Below are positions 25,043 to 36,770 of a DNA stretch of 64,000 nucleotides, piece after piece. The stretch comes from Laccaria trichodermophora. Its lineage: Eukaryota > Basidiomycota > Agaricomycetes > Agaricales > Hydnangiaceae. The notes beneath the pieces are model-generated. The model saw only the letters and a list, made by a program, of their open reading frames with translations, did not search any database and was not told where the DNA came from. How positions within the stretch are numbered: the stretch's first letter is position 1; each line of letters opens with the position of its first letter. The position numbers and the translations under genes are program-made. The DNA is taken from contig JACTVC010000050.1 of the NCBI GenBank assembly GCA_018417955.1, positions 62,001-126,000 on the forward strand, given 5' to 3'.

Positions 25043-26583
25043 CTTCGCTAATTTGAGACTGAAACCGAGATGATTGGATCACATGTTCTTCGGTGGATGA
25101 CGGAGGTATGAACAGGTTGGTACAACCCCAGTTGAGACTATTCGTCAGCTCCCCCAGGTGAGGTAAAAGAATGAGCGCCAGATAGGAAGGGCCGCAAGGT
25201 TGACGTGGGAATCCGTATTTGTCAGGTAGCCATTGTTATAGACTCCCGACCAATCCTGCCTGTGAGCTCTACGAGATGGTTATTACGATAATGTATAGGT
25301 GAGAGATGCGTCGCGTACAAAGTCCGAAAGGTGCCAGGGCCCAGGTGAACGTCTTTCCCACACTCCGATGCTTTTTTTGTAAGGAAGCATGTTATCGCTC
25401 CCAGTAACCGCCCATAGACCATCCGAGTGTTCCCTCGGGTTTGAGTTACACCGGCCTGCTTTTCTCCACTAGTTACTGACCACAGACGATTTCTGGACAT
25501 ATCTAGACACCGTCGGATGCTGAGGAAAATGAAGGAATCTGCGAGAGCACGAAGATAAGGATTTCCGGCGCTTCACATTGCAAGGCGCTCGCCAGTCGCG
25601 ATCGTCCCCCAATGTCGTTTCCCTGAACTCCACCAAGGCTTAATGGAACAACGAAATATACAGACATTGCACGACGTCGAGTGTCGATCAGGGGACACGT
25701 GTGTGTGATCATTGCCTTCCTACGTCTCATTCAAATTGAATTCCCCCACTACGTCAAACGCCAAAGTCAAGCTAAGCCATTTTCTGGGGTGTGCGAGCGG
25801 TTGTGGGGTTTTTCGTGCCTGTATTCATGTGAGCGGGGAACGTGAGGCGACGAATGGAACTTCTTGGAAATGGCGTGTCAGTGTGTGTGGAGAAAGACAA
25901 AGGAGCGGGGTAACACTCGAATTGCACTCTTGTACCAGAGACGTGTGGTTCAACTGGTTGATCATTCACGTGATAGGGAAATCAGTGTCACGTTTGTCAA
26001 TTTGTGCAGCCACAATGCACATCCATATCCACAGCACCCTTGACGCTGAGGAGATTTTAAAATGAGCATGGGCAGAGATCGGGTGGCTTCTTTTGAACGA
26101 AAGGGGGACGGGAAGGGCGAGAAAGGGTGTTGCTTTCCGTCGACAGGAGGTGTCCCATAAGTATCTCTCACTTGAAATTTATTGGTACTGAATTTGTACT
26201 GAATACTTGGAAGGTTATGGCACTTAAATCCAATACACCAAGAGCCTAAAAGAAAACAATACATCGCCTTGTTGATCTGACTAATAACTGTCGTTTTTAG
26301 TTCCTCCCCTTGTGCCCTGCCGCCTCCCAGGTGGGATGCAACAATGGATGCCCGGGCCCCAGAATTCATCATTTTCGACACCGGTTTCCTCGTTAAGTAA
26401 ATTATTCGGTGCGATGTTAGTAACCTCAAGTATCTTTACCAGAATCATGCTGACTGTGGACATTGGGAACTGTTACTAAAGTTACAAGATGTTTCGCCTT
26501 ACCAAGGAAGGTAATGGGTTGACGGGAAGGAACATTTCAGAAAGAAAGAGACAAAAAATACACCAAAAAATCATCCCAACGCT
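25043..26583. other. Intergenic; upstream part duplicated with copy C
   Basis: The part from about 25230 to 25470 is recognisably similar to 29355-29530 upstream of P450 copy C. It shares a GACCAATCCTGC-like block, an ATGGTYATTACG block and a block near ACCGCCCATA. The rest, 25500-26580, has only unrecognised open frames, and its right edge is the 3' side of copy C. Confidence 0.5.
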
Positions 26584-29067
26584 TCAGTCCCTCTTAAGAT
26601 CGACCCTGGTAACTTGAAGAGGCAGTTGAATTTTACCGCCTTCGCCTAACACAGTCGGGGTAACGACAGTAGTCGTTTGCCAGAATATCTCCTTCTTGGA
26701 GGGAGCGAAGCGGAAAGACTCGATCAAGAGTGACAGCACGATCTCTATAGAACAGCCAGGAAAAAAAAATTAACGACTGTGAGGAAAGAGTTGCAACGTC
26801 GCTCCGACGACATACTTATCTCAATTTGCGAAAATTTGAAGCCGCTAGGGAGACTTGGTGAAGCGATTATCCAGTAAAGAAACGAGCACGTACACGCAAG
26901 CTCGTCCTCCCCCCATAAACGTCATCCTATGAAAATAATGTCATAATCTAAGAAGAACTGAACAACTGGCCGACGAACAGATGAGAATAGATTCCTGGGA
27001 CATGTGCATCAGAGACAGTAGATGGAAGAGGGGAAAGCCATCTCTCCGGGATCCATTCGAGCGAGTCAGGGCCCCAAATGTCTGGGTTTCGGTTCGCTCC
27101 AATAATCGATATCATGACATTTGTGTTACTCGGGACCAGTATTTCGTGGATGAGTTCTCCGTTGACACCTTCCAAGGGTTTAGAAAGAGGCAAGACAATG
27201 TCTCGGCGCGTCCTATTAATTCTTTTGGTGAGAATTGAAAATTGGAGAGAGGACTTGCACGTACGTTCTGGGGAGGAATGGAACCGGAGGGTAAAGACGA
27301 AGAGTTTCTCTGACGACCGCATCAAGATATGGGAGGTGCGAGGTCAGTTCATCGTAAGGGAGGTCTCCTCTTTCGGCGCGGACCTCCGTGACCTCGCGAC
27401 GCAATTTCTCTTGGATGTCTGGATGCTGCGATAGTAAGTGGAGAATACGAGATAGTGCGCTTGACGTCGTGTCGACCGCAGCGAATGTCAGAGCTCTTAT
27501 CAAGTGGTTAGAAACGATCATCGCGATATACGGCGGGGAATACACACGATACTTGTGCAATAAGCTCATCATCTTCAAGCCTATCCTCCTCTGACGCATC
27601 CATATTGGCTCTCACTAATGACGTCAATAGAAAAAGTTCAAACATAGTTGAAGTGACGTACTTAGCATGCTCATTATGTCCTTGCCCTGCCCGATCTGCC
27701 TTGCCACGACATCGTCCCCATCCAACAACGCCTTCTTCTTCGATTCGAATATTTCCAAAGATGTCTTGTGCATAGCATCGACAATGTCGCGCACATCGTG
27801 CATGTTCTTCCAGGGAAGTACGTCGATGATGAAGCGGCGGAATTGTGGGGTACCAATCTTGGCCAGACGGAACAAGTATGCTTGGACGAGCGAGATCTTC
27901 AGCAAAGCCGGCCTGAGGTGACTTTGGCTCCGTAGTTTCATATTAAGATTTCGAGCATGCTTACCCTAAACGTTTCAATGCTGAACTGTATGGATTTGGG
28001 GTGACATCTTCTCCCAGAGTATCAAAGGAGTATCCAAATCCACTTTGACCGATCAGTTCAAGCATTGTTCGACCCATCCACGAGATAATGTCAATCTAAG
28101 ATATATTGAGGACACGGCGAACGTCTCGGTGTTGCAACATACCTCTTGAGGGCCGTTGCTAACCTTCTTCGCAATAGAGTCTCGGAGCTGAAGTAAGGTT
28201 CCAGTGTGTATAGATATATCAGCAACCTAATACTGACCTGATAAGTTACGCGATAGAAGGTGGGTACTGGGGCAACGTTCAATAACATGGAGACGTCAGG
28301 AAAACACAACTGTTCCACTGACCCATTTCACGGATGTTCGTGACAGAGAATACTGGGTTGAACATCTTTCTTTGCCGACGATGATAGTCCCCTAGAATAC
28401 ATCAAAACGGCGAGCATATAAAGTGTATCCACATCACGTACCGAGAGTCGACATTAAAGCTTTACCGAAGATCAGGAGATTCTCTCTGACGGCGAAAGTT
28501 CGTCAGTGGTGGGACCGTAAATCAGAACGAGAGTAAGTACTGAATAAATCCTGATGGTTCTTCGTAGACATATTGGTCCTGCCTACCGTGAGCGACGATA
28601 GGGTGTTGCAACAAGTAGCTGACCTTTACAACGATGTGATGCAAAGCCTTTGGATCGTATACATACAACTGGTTTTCCTATGTTGTTTGAACAAAGTGTT
28701 AGATTGTACTCTTCCTCTATAAGGTTGGTTGACGCACGCCAAACAGAGCCTTGACCTTTACAACCCCTCCGTCTGTTATGGCTCGTTCAGTTCTGTAATA
28801 GATACAAGACGTAGCACTTACACTTCGCTGCAATGTCCTTGTGAAATTCCCAACCGTGAGTCGTGAAAAGCTGTTGATAGTTTCCTATAATGAATGTTCA
28901 GGGGTACTTTGTTTCGCGATGAAAAGCATCGTACCTTTGAAAAACGATTGAGAGGGAGGAGACGGGATGTTATCCAGAGATGTCTTTACGACATACTGGC
29001 GGATTACTCGCCAGAAAGCGAAAGATACACCGTATATAAGTATCGCTCGAAAAATCAGATAGAGCAT
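26584..29067 (-). CDS. Cytochrome P450 monooxygenase (copy C)
   Basis: This is the third P450 of the set, on the minus strand. The ATG is at 29067 (MLYLIFRAILIYGVSFAFW) and the stop at 26584-26586. Motifs follow in order: VKTSLDNIPSPPSQSFFKG (here PSPP replaces the usual PGPP), DVLPWKNMHDVRDIVDA, TSLEIFESKKKALLDGDD, LTFAAVDTTSSALSR, VRETLRLYPPVPFLPRTY (ExxR), WIPERWLSPLP, then the haem loop FMGGGRACV. The C-terminus VLGEGGKIQLPLQVTRVDLKRD is slightly longer than in copies A and B. ExxR, PERW and the haem cysteine are present, so I treat it as functional. The Gly-to-Ser change in the hinge may weaken folding. The substrate is unknown. Confidence 0.88.
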
Positions 29068-29118
29068 GGCGAAGGAAGCGCGGGTCGATATGTAGTCGGA
29101 AGGAGCATCTGCCTGGCA

Positions 29119-29125
29119 TATATAG
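29119..29125 (-). promoter_or_regulatory. TATA box of P450 copy C
   Basis: TATATAG lies 52 nt upstream of the ATG at 29067, in the same GGCATATATAGC context as copy B. Confidence 0.6.
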
Positions 29126-30110
29126 CATCGCTCTTCCAGAGGCGAGAAACAAAAGGCACGAGACGATTACTTCAGCGAATATCCACCGGATAGATGACAC
29201 AGTTATGAGTACGTTGGTACAAGCCCAGCTGACAATATGAATAAGGATTCATAAGCTCTGTGGGGCGAGGGGAAAGGATTAACACCAAATGAAGAAGGAT
29301 GGAAGGACGAAAAGGCGGACGCGGGGACCCGTCTTTGTCAGGTAACCATTCCTTTGAGCTTCCGACCAATCCTGCATGTGAGTTCTACGAAATGGTCATT
29401 ACGCTGATTGATCCCATGAGACGTTCTTTTACATACAAGTGCAAAAGCCCGCGGTGAAGTCGTTCTCATTCTTTGATGTCCTTTTTGGAAAGAAGCACCA
29501 CGTTATCACCCCCGGTAGCCGCCCATATTACTTATCGAAGTGGAGAGAATCCGAGATACACCCTTGGGACTTTTGTTCTTCGTTGGTGGCCTGAATGGTA
29601 ATGGGTGGTTGCTGCACATACCTGGACAGCGTTTTTGAGGTGGGGGAATGAGGGAGGTTGGAAGCTAATGAAGATGAGGATTCCAATGGCATCCTTCGGC
29701 GCTCCAAGCCCACCTGGCATTTGTCAGTCCCCTGGACTCCACCAACGTTGATTGGAGTGACAGAGTTTACCGACGTCGACTGTCGATCATGGGTCCCTTC
29801 ATCCGTCTTGATTATTCGCCCCTGAGTAAATTTCCCTCAGCCGATGTGTCATTCATCAGTATGGGAGTTGTATTGAGGCCTATTCCCCAGAGCTGAGATA
29901 TGGTTGCGATGAGCGGCTGGAATTCTGTGCCCGTTTGTTATGTAAATCTCTCACCTGAGTACGTCAAGGATCCGGAGTACGTGGTGGGAGTTGAAAATCA
30001 GTGTCACAGTTGCGTGATGTTGAGATGATACTGAAGTCACGCCGTCTCCTCGTCCAACATACAACTCAGAGCTCTTCAGCTTCCAATTCACATATCCACT
30101 ACTTGCAGAA
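29126..30110. other. Intergenic between divergent genes
   Basis: This separates P450 copy C (minus) from the 2H-phosphoesterase-like gene (plus) and should hold both promoters. The segment 29355-29530 is the duplicate of 25230-25470. No gene is recognised. Confidence 0.45.
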
Positions 30111-31314
30111 GTGTATACTTTTACTAGGATTATCAAAGGTAATACTGTTCGGTCATCTTACGTCGTGCGTACTAGGTTCTTAACGTTAACGACCGTGGCG
30201 TCATCCATCGAATCCAACACCGGCGGAGGTGGTCGTGCAGGACGAAAATCCAAGAGGTCGGATCGTGTTTCTACACGCGATGGACAAGGCGATGGCGTAA
30301 GGAAGGCATGGCCTAAGAAAGTAGCTTCTCCAAAGGTCGATGGGAATAAGATCCGTCCAACACACTGTAAGTCGGGATCTTCACAATTTAACTCTATTTT
30401 TGATCCCTCACCAGTTCTCGCTCTCCCTCTCGTAAGTCCTTCCTTACTTATGGACAACTCGATTCAACTGAACTGGATGAAGAACAACCACCGTACTCTG
30501 CGCAGTCGACGCTTTTCAAAATGCGTTACTAGCACAAGGGCGTCCCGACCCTCAAGTTCCCGGAGCGTCGACACCCATTGGCGGGCTCGACAAATCCATC
30601 GTGATCGACCCAAGAAGGATACATCTCACTCTCGGCGTAATGGCGCTCGAGGCCAACGATTCAGATCCAAGCCCATCCTCATCTACACCAACCAAGAAAA
30701 CACCACAAACCGCACTCGCACTCCTCGCTTCCCTCTGCCCACATATCCTAGACATCCTCAACGGCGATGAGGGCGTGAAAGTAACATTAAACGAGATGTG
30801 GTGGTTCCCTGAAGGCCGGGGGAACGGCAAGGGCAAGAACGTCCTATTTTTCGGGCCGGGAGTGTCGAAGACCAAAAGCTTTGGGCTGTGTCTGGTAAAT
30901 ATTCCCATTTTACCGTGTTCTTAGATACTAGCTGATTCTAGTGTTAGATCTAATACATCAAAAGTTCGAACAAGAAGGATACATCACCGATACGCGACCA
31001 CTCAAAGTTTGTCTATTCTGGTTTTCCATCCATAAGTCTAGTACTCACGTTTCCAGCTACATTGCACGATCCTCAACACGAGCCATCGAAACCCCCGGAA
31101 CTTCAGACTAGGATTGGACATTGAGGATGTTTTAGCAAGCGACGCTCTGCGAAATTTATTAGCAGGCGATGCGTCGGAAACGCTAGCGAACGCGGGAAAC
31201 GTGAAAGTCGACTCTTTGGGAACATACGATGTGCGCGAGGCTCAGTTGTGGGTTATGGGGAGCCATGGACCTAATAATGAGTATGTGAGCTGTGGTGGCA
31301 TTTCATTGTTGTAG
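30111..31314 (+). CDS. 2H-phosphoesterase superfamily protein (AKAP7/ASCC1-like)
   Basis: The family is recognised from two HxT/S motifs typical of 2H phosphoesterases (2'-5' ligase-like fold). The first is in VIDPRRIHLTLGVMALEA (about 30600-30655). The second is LHCTILNTSHRNP (about 31055-31095). Other blocks are TALALLASLCPHILDILN, GPGVSKTKSFGLCL, VDLIHQKFEQEGYITDTRPLK and the C-terminal EYVSCGGISLL, with the stop at 31312-31314. A Lys/Arg/Gly-rich N-terminus (GGGGRAGRKSKRSDR) precedes an intron that begins after PTH near 30367. The ATG at 30111 is the first in frame, but the exon layout between 30410 and 30560 is uncertain, and a shorter start or another small exon is possible. Such proteins are linked to RNA end processing or the ASC-1 complex. 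The role here is inference. Confidence 0.75.
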
Positions 31315-31544
31315 CGTTTGAAATTTCTGCTGGTCATGCCCTTCTTTCGCTTTACCGAGGGCATCATGACGTGGAAGGAGTCTTATTCAGCTCTAATTCA
31401 GCTGCGCCATGTGGATATGTAGAGCTGCAGCACCACACAGTCTAATGTAGGCTTATTTAGTTCTTCTTGTACTCCTAATGAAAATAATGACTCGCAGCGC
31501 ACGCGTCACTTGCTAGAACTGAACAGAAGACTCACCACCTTGTC

Positions 31545-31880
31545 ACTGAGTGATTTTTTGAACAACATGGTGACCCTCAGTAAAAACGGTTCGTCAGCTA
31601 TTGGTCATGTGGTAGTCCACCTATGGTCTGAAAAGGCAGTACATGACTAAAAGCAGTGATTTTTACATGATTTTGACTTTGAGTCGACCAGCCAACATTC
31701 ATCCAAGTCCCATCATAGTCAACTTACCATCACATTTTGGTATGTTTACATGACTACACTGATGTGGAGATAACTAACACAACTTATGGATGACTGGTGC
31801 TTGAAGTTGCTTGACTTTTGTTTTTACTGAGGGTGACCAACCATTGTGTGGTTTTCTGGATGATGCCCTTGTCAGTGAGC
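31545..31880. repeat. Short inverted-repeat element candidate
   Basis: GGTGACCCTCAGTAAAAAC at about 31570 is mirrored by GTTTTTACTGAGGGTGACC at about 31822, with weaker matching outward to TCACTGA at both edges. The interior is A/T-rich and non-coding. It looks like a small MITE, but I could not fix a target-site duplication. Confidence 0.45.
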
Positions 31881-32201
31881 CTCAACTTGTTTCCCATTTC
31901 GTAACACTCTAAAAGACTATAAAGAGGGGAACGAGGTTTGGGTAGCTCACGATTCATACTCAAGCTACCATCACTGGCAGTAACCAGACCTCCAGAAAAC
32001 ATCATGCTCTTTGTGAGTACATCATTTACAATCTTTTGAATATGTTGTCTAACTTTCTTGCAATCTCAGAACACCTTGACCCCTATCTCTCGAGTTCCTT
32101 CCACAGGATGCTCATGTACATCATGCAAGTGCACGAGGTAAGCCGAATCTACCTTTTTTGGGGGGGAATAGTACATCAGTACTTTCACATTTTACTTTTT
32201 A
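31881..32201. other. No gene recognised
   Basis: Short stretch between two inverted-repeat elements. A 74-codon minus-strand frame (31784-32005) overlaps the previous element and matches nothing known to me. Confidence 0.4.
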
Positions 32202-32845
32202 TACACTGGTGTGCTTAAAGAATGGACCATGGGTCATTTTCTGATTCTTTGCAAGAATATATTGTGGTCTAAATGTAGTTGTGTTACACTTCCCTTGGTA
32301 TGAACTAATTTGGGTGAAAGTTGGGGCCTTGAGGAGGTTTTTGTTCTGATGGCCATTTTCAGCACCTGAAAAAAAATATGCACTAACTAGAAAGGGAGCC
32401 AAAAGATACCTCTGGTTAGCCTGAATGAGCACATCAAAGAATTAGTTGAAAATACTAAGCAGTTATATCTGTAGAGTCTCTGGAAAATGACTTGTTTTGC
32501 CAAAAAGTGACCAAAATAGCACAAAATGACCAGTTTCTACAGGCTCTACAGGCATTACCACTCAGTATTTTCAACTGATTCTTTTATGTGCTCATTCAGG
32601 CTAACCAGAGGTATCTTTTGGCTCCCTTTCTAGTTAGCACATATTTTTTTTTTCAGGTACTGAAAATGGCCATCAGAACAAAAACCTCCTCAAGGCCCCA
32701 ACTTTCACCCAAATTAGTTCATACCAAGGGAAGTGTAACACAACTACATAATGTAAAAGAATACATAACTACATTTAGACTACAATATATTCTTGCAAAG
32801 AACCAGAAAATGACCCATGGTCCATTCTTTAAGCACACCAGTGTA
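32202..32845. mobile_element. Foldback MITE, 644 bp
   Basis: The ends TACACTGGTGTGCTTAAAG (32202) and its reverse complement (ending at 32845) bound two arms of about 260 bp each that match with few differences. About 120 bp separate them. A terminal TA is compatible with a Tc1/mariner-type target. There is no coding content. The right arm carries a small extra insertion near 32750-32765. Confidence 0.85.
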
Positions 32846-33423
32846 CTTGTAGAAGCCAGAAAAAGCCGGAAAAAGCCATCAAAAACATCAGTAATTGAGC
32901 ATTTCAGTTTCCAGAGGTTTCTCAACCTGGGCAACCTCTGGAAACCACAGAAAACATGGAGACTGGGAAACCTATGTCTCTTTTTCAGGAAACCTCATCG
33001 GGTGACAAGGTGCAAAAACCTAGGAAACCTGTGAAACTCTTGTCAGTCTATATGCCTGCTACATACACTAACTGATCAAAAGAAATGTCTGACAACTTTT
33101 TTAATGAAAAATGAGATGTATCTTCCAAATTAAAGGGAAATTCTGAAAACTCTTACTTGTGGGATGAAGTTCTGTGTCAGACTAAGTGTGCCAGAAGAGA
33201 TCCAAGGTAACTAGCAGCATTTGCCACCATTGTCAAGGTTATTCATTCAAGAGTGCCATGACCATGGGATATCAGATGTGACATGACCAACAACATTGCC
33301 TGCTATTTTCATTTCAGCCCCAAACCACATCCCCACATGACCTCTCCTACACTCCCATAACACCCATGGCTCCAAACACAACCCCAACCAACATGCGAAA
33401 GTTTGCATGATGAGAGCAGCGGG

Positions 33424-33964
33424 TGTAATGGACTATCTGTGTGTTAAATGCGGCAGCTGTCGATGAAAGTTGTATGGCGAGCTGGAATGGTAATGGTGTG
33501 AAGACCCAGGTGCGATCTTGGTTGCAACTTGGTCCAAAGAGAGGAAGACTGAAGAAATGAGACTGGATGTGGGCGTATCCTAGCTAGGGTTGAGATCACT
33601 CTGGAAATCCAAAGCTACAACCCCTGCTACCTCTTGGGAAATCCACAAAAAGATGGATACAGACACAGAAAGGGATAGCACTGCAGATCTGATAAGATCT
33701 GCCCTGATCAACTGGTGCTGACACTTGTTCTCTTGGAGCAGAGTGTCAGTGACCTGTTAATACACAATAACACTTGCCTATTGGTTTGAGCTATGATAGA
33801 ATGCCTGCTAGAAAGCAATAGATGCAGTGGTGGTAGAGATGTAAGAAGGTGAATTGTTACATGACTACTACTGACAAGTATGGAAGGGAGTCATGTGATG
33901 CAAATGCTAAGTAATGGAAAGTAAATGATATAGAGGGAGGATAGGATCCCATATACCTGCTACA
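33424..33964 (-). mobile_element. Solo LTR, 541 bp, TSD GCGGG
   Basis: This is an inverted copy of the LTR at 63233-63773 with exactly the same length (541 bp) and only scattered differences. Read on the minus strand it begins TGTAGCAGG and ends TTACA. The 5-bp repeat GCGGG at 33419-33423 and 33965-33969 is its target-site duplication, so this is a solo LTR left by recombination. It sits within the Tc1-like element. Confidence 0.92.
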
Positions 33965-33975
33965 GCGGGATACTC

Positions 33976-34846
33976 AAATGATGAGATTCGAGCTGCTCTA
34001 ACTGGCTGCCACAATCTATCTGACTGCCAAATCTACCAGATTGTGAAGAGATATGCAGAGAAGGAAAACTACTATGAGGTTATGCCTCGTGACACATGCG
34101 TTGCTCTCCAACACCTGTCAAATATGACTGCCCACAATGCTTCAGACCTGCAACACGAGTACTTCCCAGATGTTTCTGTACAAACTATCAGGCATACACT
34201 TAGGGCAGAAGGTCTTCAAGCTCATATTCATCACACAGTCCTGTTTATCTCACATAAGAACCTGCATGTGTGAAAGACCTGGGCTGAAGAACACCTTGAA
34301 TGGACAGTTTCAAATTGGAGGGCCATCAACTTCTCAGATGAGTTGATTGTCCATGTCTTTGGCTCAGGTGGGGTATGAAGCATTCACTCTGAACTTCTTG
34401 CATAGCTGAAGCCAAGAGGGAAGGAGGAGGCAAGAATGGGTGGATCTGGGATCAACACCCATGAGTGAGCAATGAGCAGTTACAAGATACTCAGCTGGCC
34501 CAACATGATTATGCATACTGTAGGAAGTACAGATATACAAAGCACTACATGTAGTGCAAGAGGATGGCAAGACTGCTGACAAGATGGTGGTTCAAGACAA
34601 AAGATCAATATATTATGTAAGATATCCAAATCTAGCTATATACCACTGTTTGACTATGGCCTCTGGGCATTCCCTTCCAATCCTATATCACACAGACCTT
34701 TACCACGTTCTGAGGAGGATTTATGGATAGCATTGCAGGAGGAGTGGTATAGGATTGATATCTCTGTTATTGAAAAGTTGTATGCATCTTTGCCTCAGAG
34801 GGTCTGAGCAGTACATGATGTGAGGGGGGGTAACACATGCTACTGA
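33976..34846 (+). pseudogene. Tc1-like DDE transposase, broken
   Basis: The N-terminal part (33976-34373) encodes a helix-turn-helix region (NDEIRAALTGCHNLSDCQIY), then VSVQTIRHTLRAEGLQA and TWAEEHLEWTVSNWRAINFSDE. The last block is the segment around the first catalytic Asp. An in-frame TGA at 34271-34273 interrupts it where the family normally has Arg. The C-terminal part resumes after the inserted LTR at 34693, with EEDLWIALQEEWYRIDIS, a second TGA at 34805-34807 and AVHDVRGGNTCY. The block holding the second Asp and the Glu of the DDE triad is absent. It cannot encode an active enzyme. Confidence 0.85.
34374..34692 (-). mobile_element. Solo LTR, 319 bp, without matching TSD
   Basis: It matches, inverted, the two 319-bp LTRs of the element at 57803-61358 at equal length. 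The flanking pentamers (TGGGG and CAGAC) do not match, and the host transposase lacks sequence exactly here. This suggests the LTR edges were joined by deletion or by recombination between two copies rather than by simple excision. Confidence 0.85.
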
Positions 34847-36079
34847 TTAGTTTGTCCTAATACTTCAGATTTCTCGCTCTTGGCCATGTTATGTTTTGAA
34901 ATCCCATTTTGTTTACACTCTGTTTTGGAACATGTGATAATCATGTCCTCACCATTCAGCAGCTTTTTATTTTATCTTCATAAAAATTTCTGGTTATACC
35001 CTAAAGATGTATATCTTGCTTCATGTTCAAAATCTCACAGCGAAAGTTTGCAGTTCTCAAGCTAAAAGCAGAACTTGGAGAAATTGACTGTGTGACATTT
35101 CTTTTGATCAGTTAGTGTAAGTAGTGGGTCTTAGCCTGCAGCTCTCAAGGGCTCCACCATGGGAAATGTTACAGTTGTTTGTAGCTCTCTTGCACATCCA
35201 TGGTGGAATACTTTACATTTGCTTGTACATCTGTATTGCTTTTGTCATCCAGAGAAAGGTGAGAATGATTGCAAAAATCACTTTCAAAAAAAGTTCATTT
35301 CTTTTTAATCTGATCACCAGAGCACCCCCATAGGCCCGCTACTCATGGTCACAAAAAGTAATGGGGCACATGCTTGGACACACTCACACACCTCGCTCAA
35401 CTTAGACAACAATTCTACATTTATGCATTAAGCTGGTAGGATATCCAGGAAAAAACTATATGTTCACATTAAGGGAATATGAGAGATATTATCTACAAAA
35501 TTAGAATTGGGTATGGCCTCCTTTAGCTGCTAAAATGTCCTGCACATGCTCCTGCATAGTATCTATGTGTTTGTCTATATTGGAAATTGGCAGTGAGTCC
35601 CATGCATCCCTGACTGCATGGCAAAGCTCATCTACAGATGTAGGGGGGTGTGGTGGAGTAGTGCATCCTGGTGGATGCATACTCCCTTTCCCTGGTGTTC
35701 AGGGTCTTCCCTAGGTGTTTGAGGGTCATTACTTACATACATATGTGTTGCATCATGTTTGTACGATCTCCAGTCCATACCACCATGTCGTCTGTGTCCA
35801 CAAGTATACATAGATGTCACTATAGTACCATAACAATAGAAATTGACAATTGTCCCAATAAGTCATAGGGCTACCCCAATGGGCCCAATACACATGGACG
35901 CTATGGATCCATACCTGGGACCAATGGATGTTTACAGCATATGGTATTAATGTGTGGCCCAATGCATATTCTGCAGATGTGGTTATTGCCATAATCAATG
36001 GTACCATAGGTACCCAAAGTATAATCTACAGAATGGCCAAATGTTGGGCCACATGCGTTCAAGAGATCACCGGAAGCAT

Positions 36080-36770
36080 TGACATGCTGACTGCAAGTGC
36101 TCTGAAAATGCGACTGAAAAAATGTCCGGATTTGTGGTTGCCATGTTGGATGTCACTGCCCCAAATATGCAGCTGAAGAAAGGTCCGGATTTGTCACTAG
36201 TATGCAGAATACCAGTGCTCCAAAAATGCGGCCGAAAAAATGTCCGGATTTGTGATTAACTTAGTTAATGTCACTGCTCCGAAAATGCGGCCGAAAAAAA
36301 CATCTGGATTTGTATTTAAGATGCTGAATGTCATTGCCCCAAAAATGCGGCCGAAAAAATGTCCAGAGTTGTAGTTGACTGGGTAAATGTCACTGCTCCA
36401 AAAATGCGGCCGAAAAAACATCCGGATTTGTATTTAAGATGCTGAATGTCATTGCCCCGAAAATGCGGCCAAAAAAATGTCCGGAGTTGTAGTTGACTGG
36501 GTAAATGTCACTGCTCCAAAAACACGGCCGAAAAAACATCCGGATTTGTAATAGTACAACACTGTCCGAAATTTCAGATGTAATTTTGACAGGCGCCAGA
36601 CAACCCCCATGGAATGCTTCGATGCCCGAAATTTAGAACTTCAAGCACCCGAAAATGCGGCCGAAAAAATGTCCAGATTTGTGATTAACTTGGTAAACGT
36701 CGCTGCTCCGAAAATGTGACCAGAAAGACATCCGGATTTGTATTAGTGCACCAATGTCCGAAGTTTCGGA
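36080..36770. repeat. Tandem repeats of about 120 bp in the foldback arm
   Basis: Units built from GAAAATGCGGCCGAAAAAA, then TCCGGATTTGTATTTAA and TGCTGAATGTCATTGCCCC, recur five to six times. They reappear at 37370-37500 and 37700-38000 and inverted at 38930-39560. The outer left arm (36080-36840) has many more units than the corresponding right part. Confidence 0.8.

Larger units (their letters stand above)
33064..35119 (+). mobile_element. Tc1/mariner-type transposon, dead, carrying two solo LTRs
   Basis: Terminal inverted repeats TACACTAACTGATCAAAAG at 33064 and the reverse complement ending at 35119 define the element. Inside are a decayed DDE transposase and two later LTR insertions, at 33424-33964 and 34374-34692. 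Without them it is about 1.19 kb. That is short for the family because the middle of the transposase is missing. The tips resemble those of the foldback element at 1401-2998. Confidence 0.85.

Noticed and set aside
31784..32005. Minus-strand frame starting MMFSGGLVTASDG
   Set aside because: It is short, overlaps an inverted-repeat element, shows no known domain and has no supporting exon.
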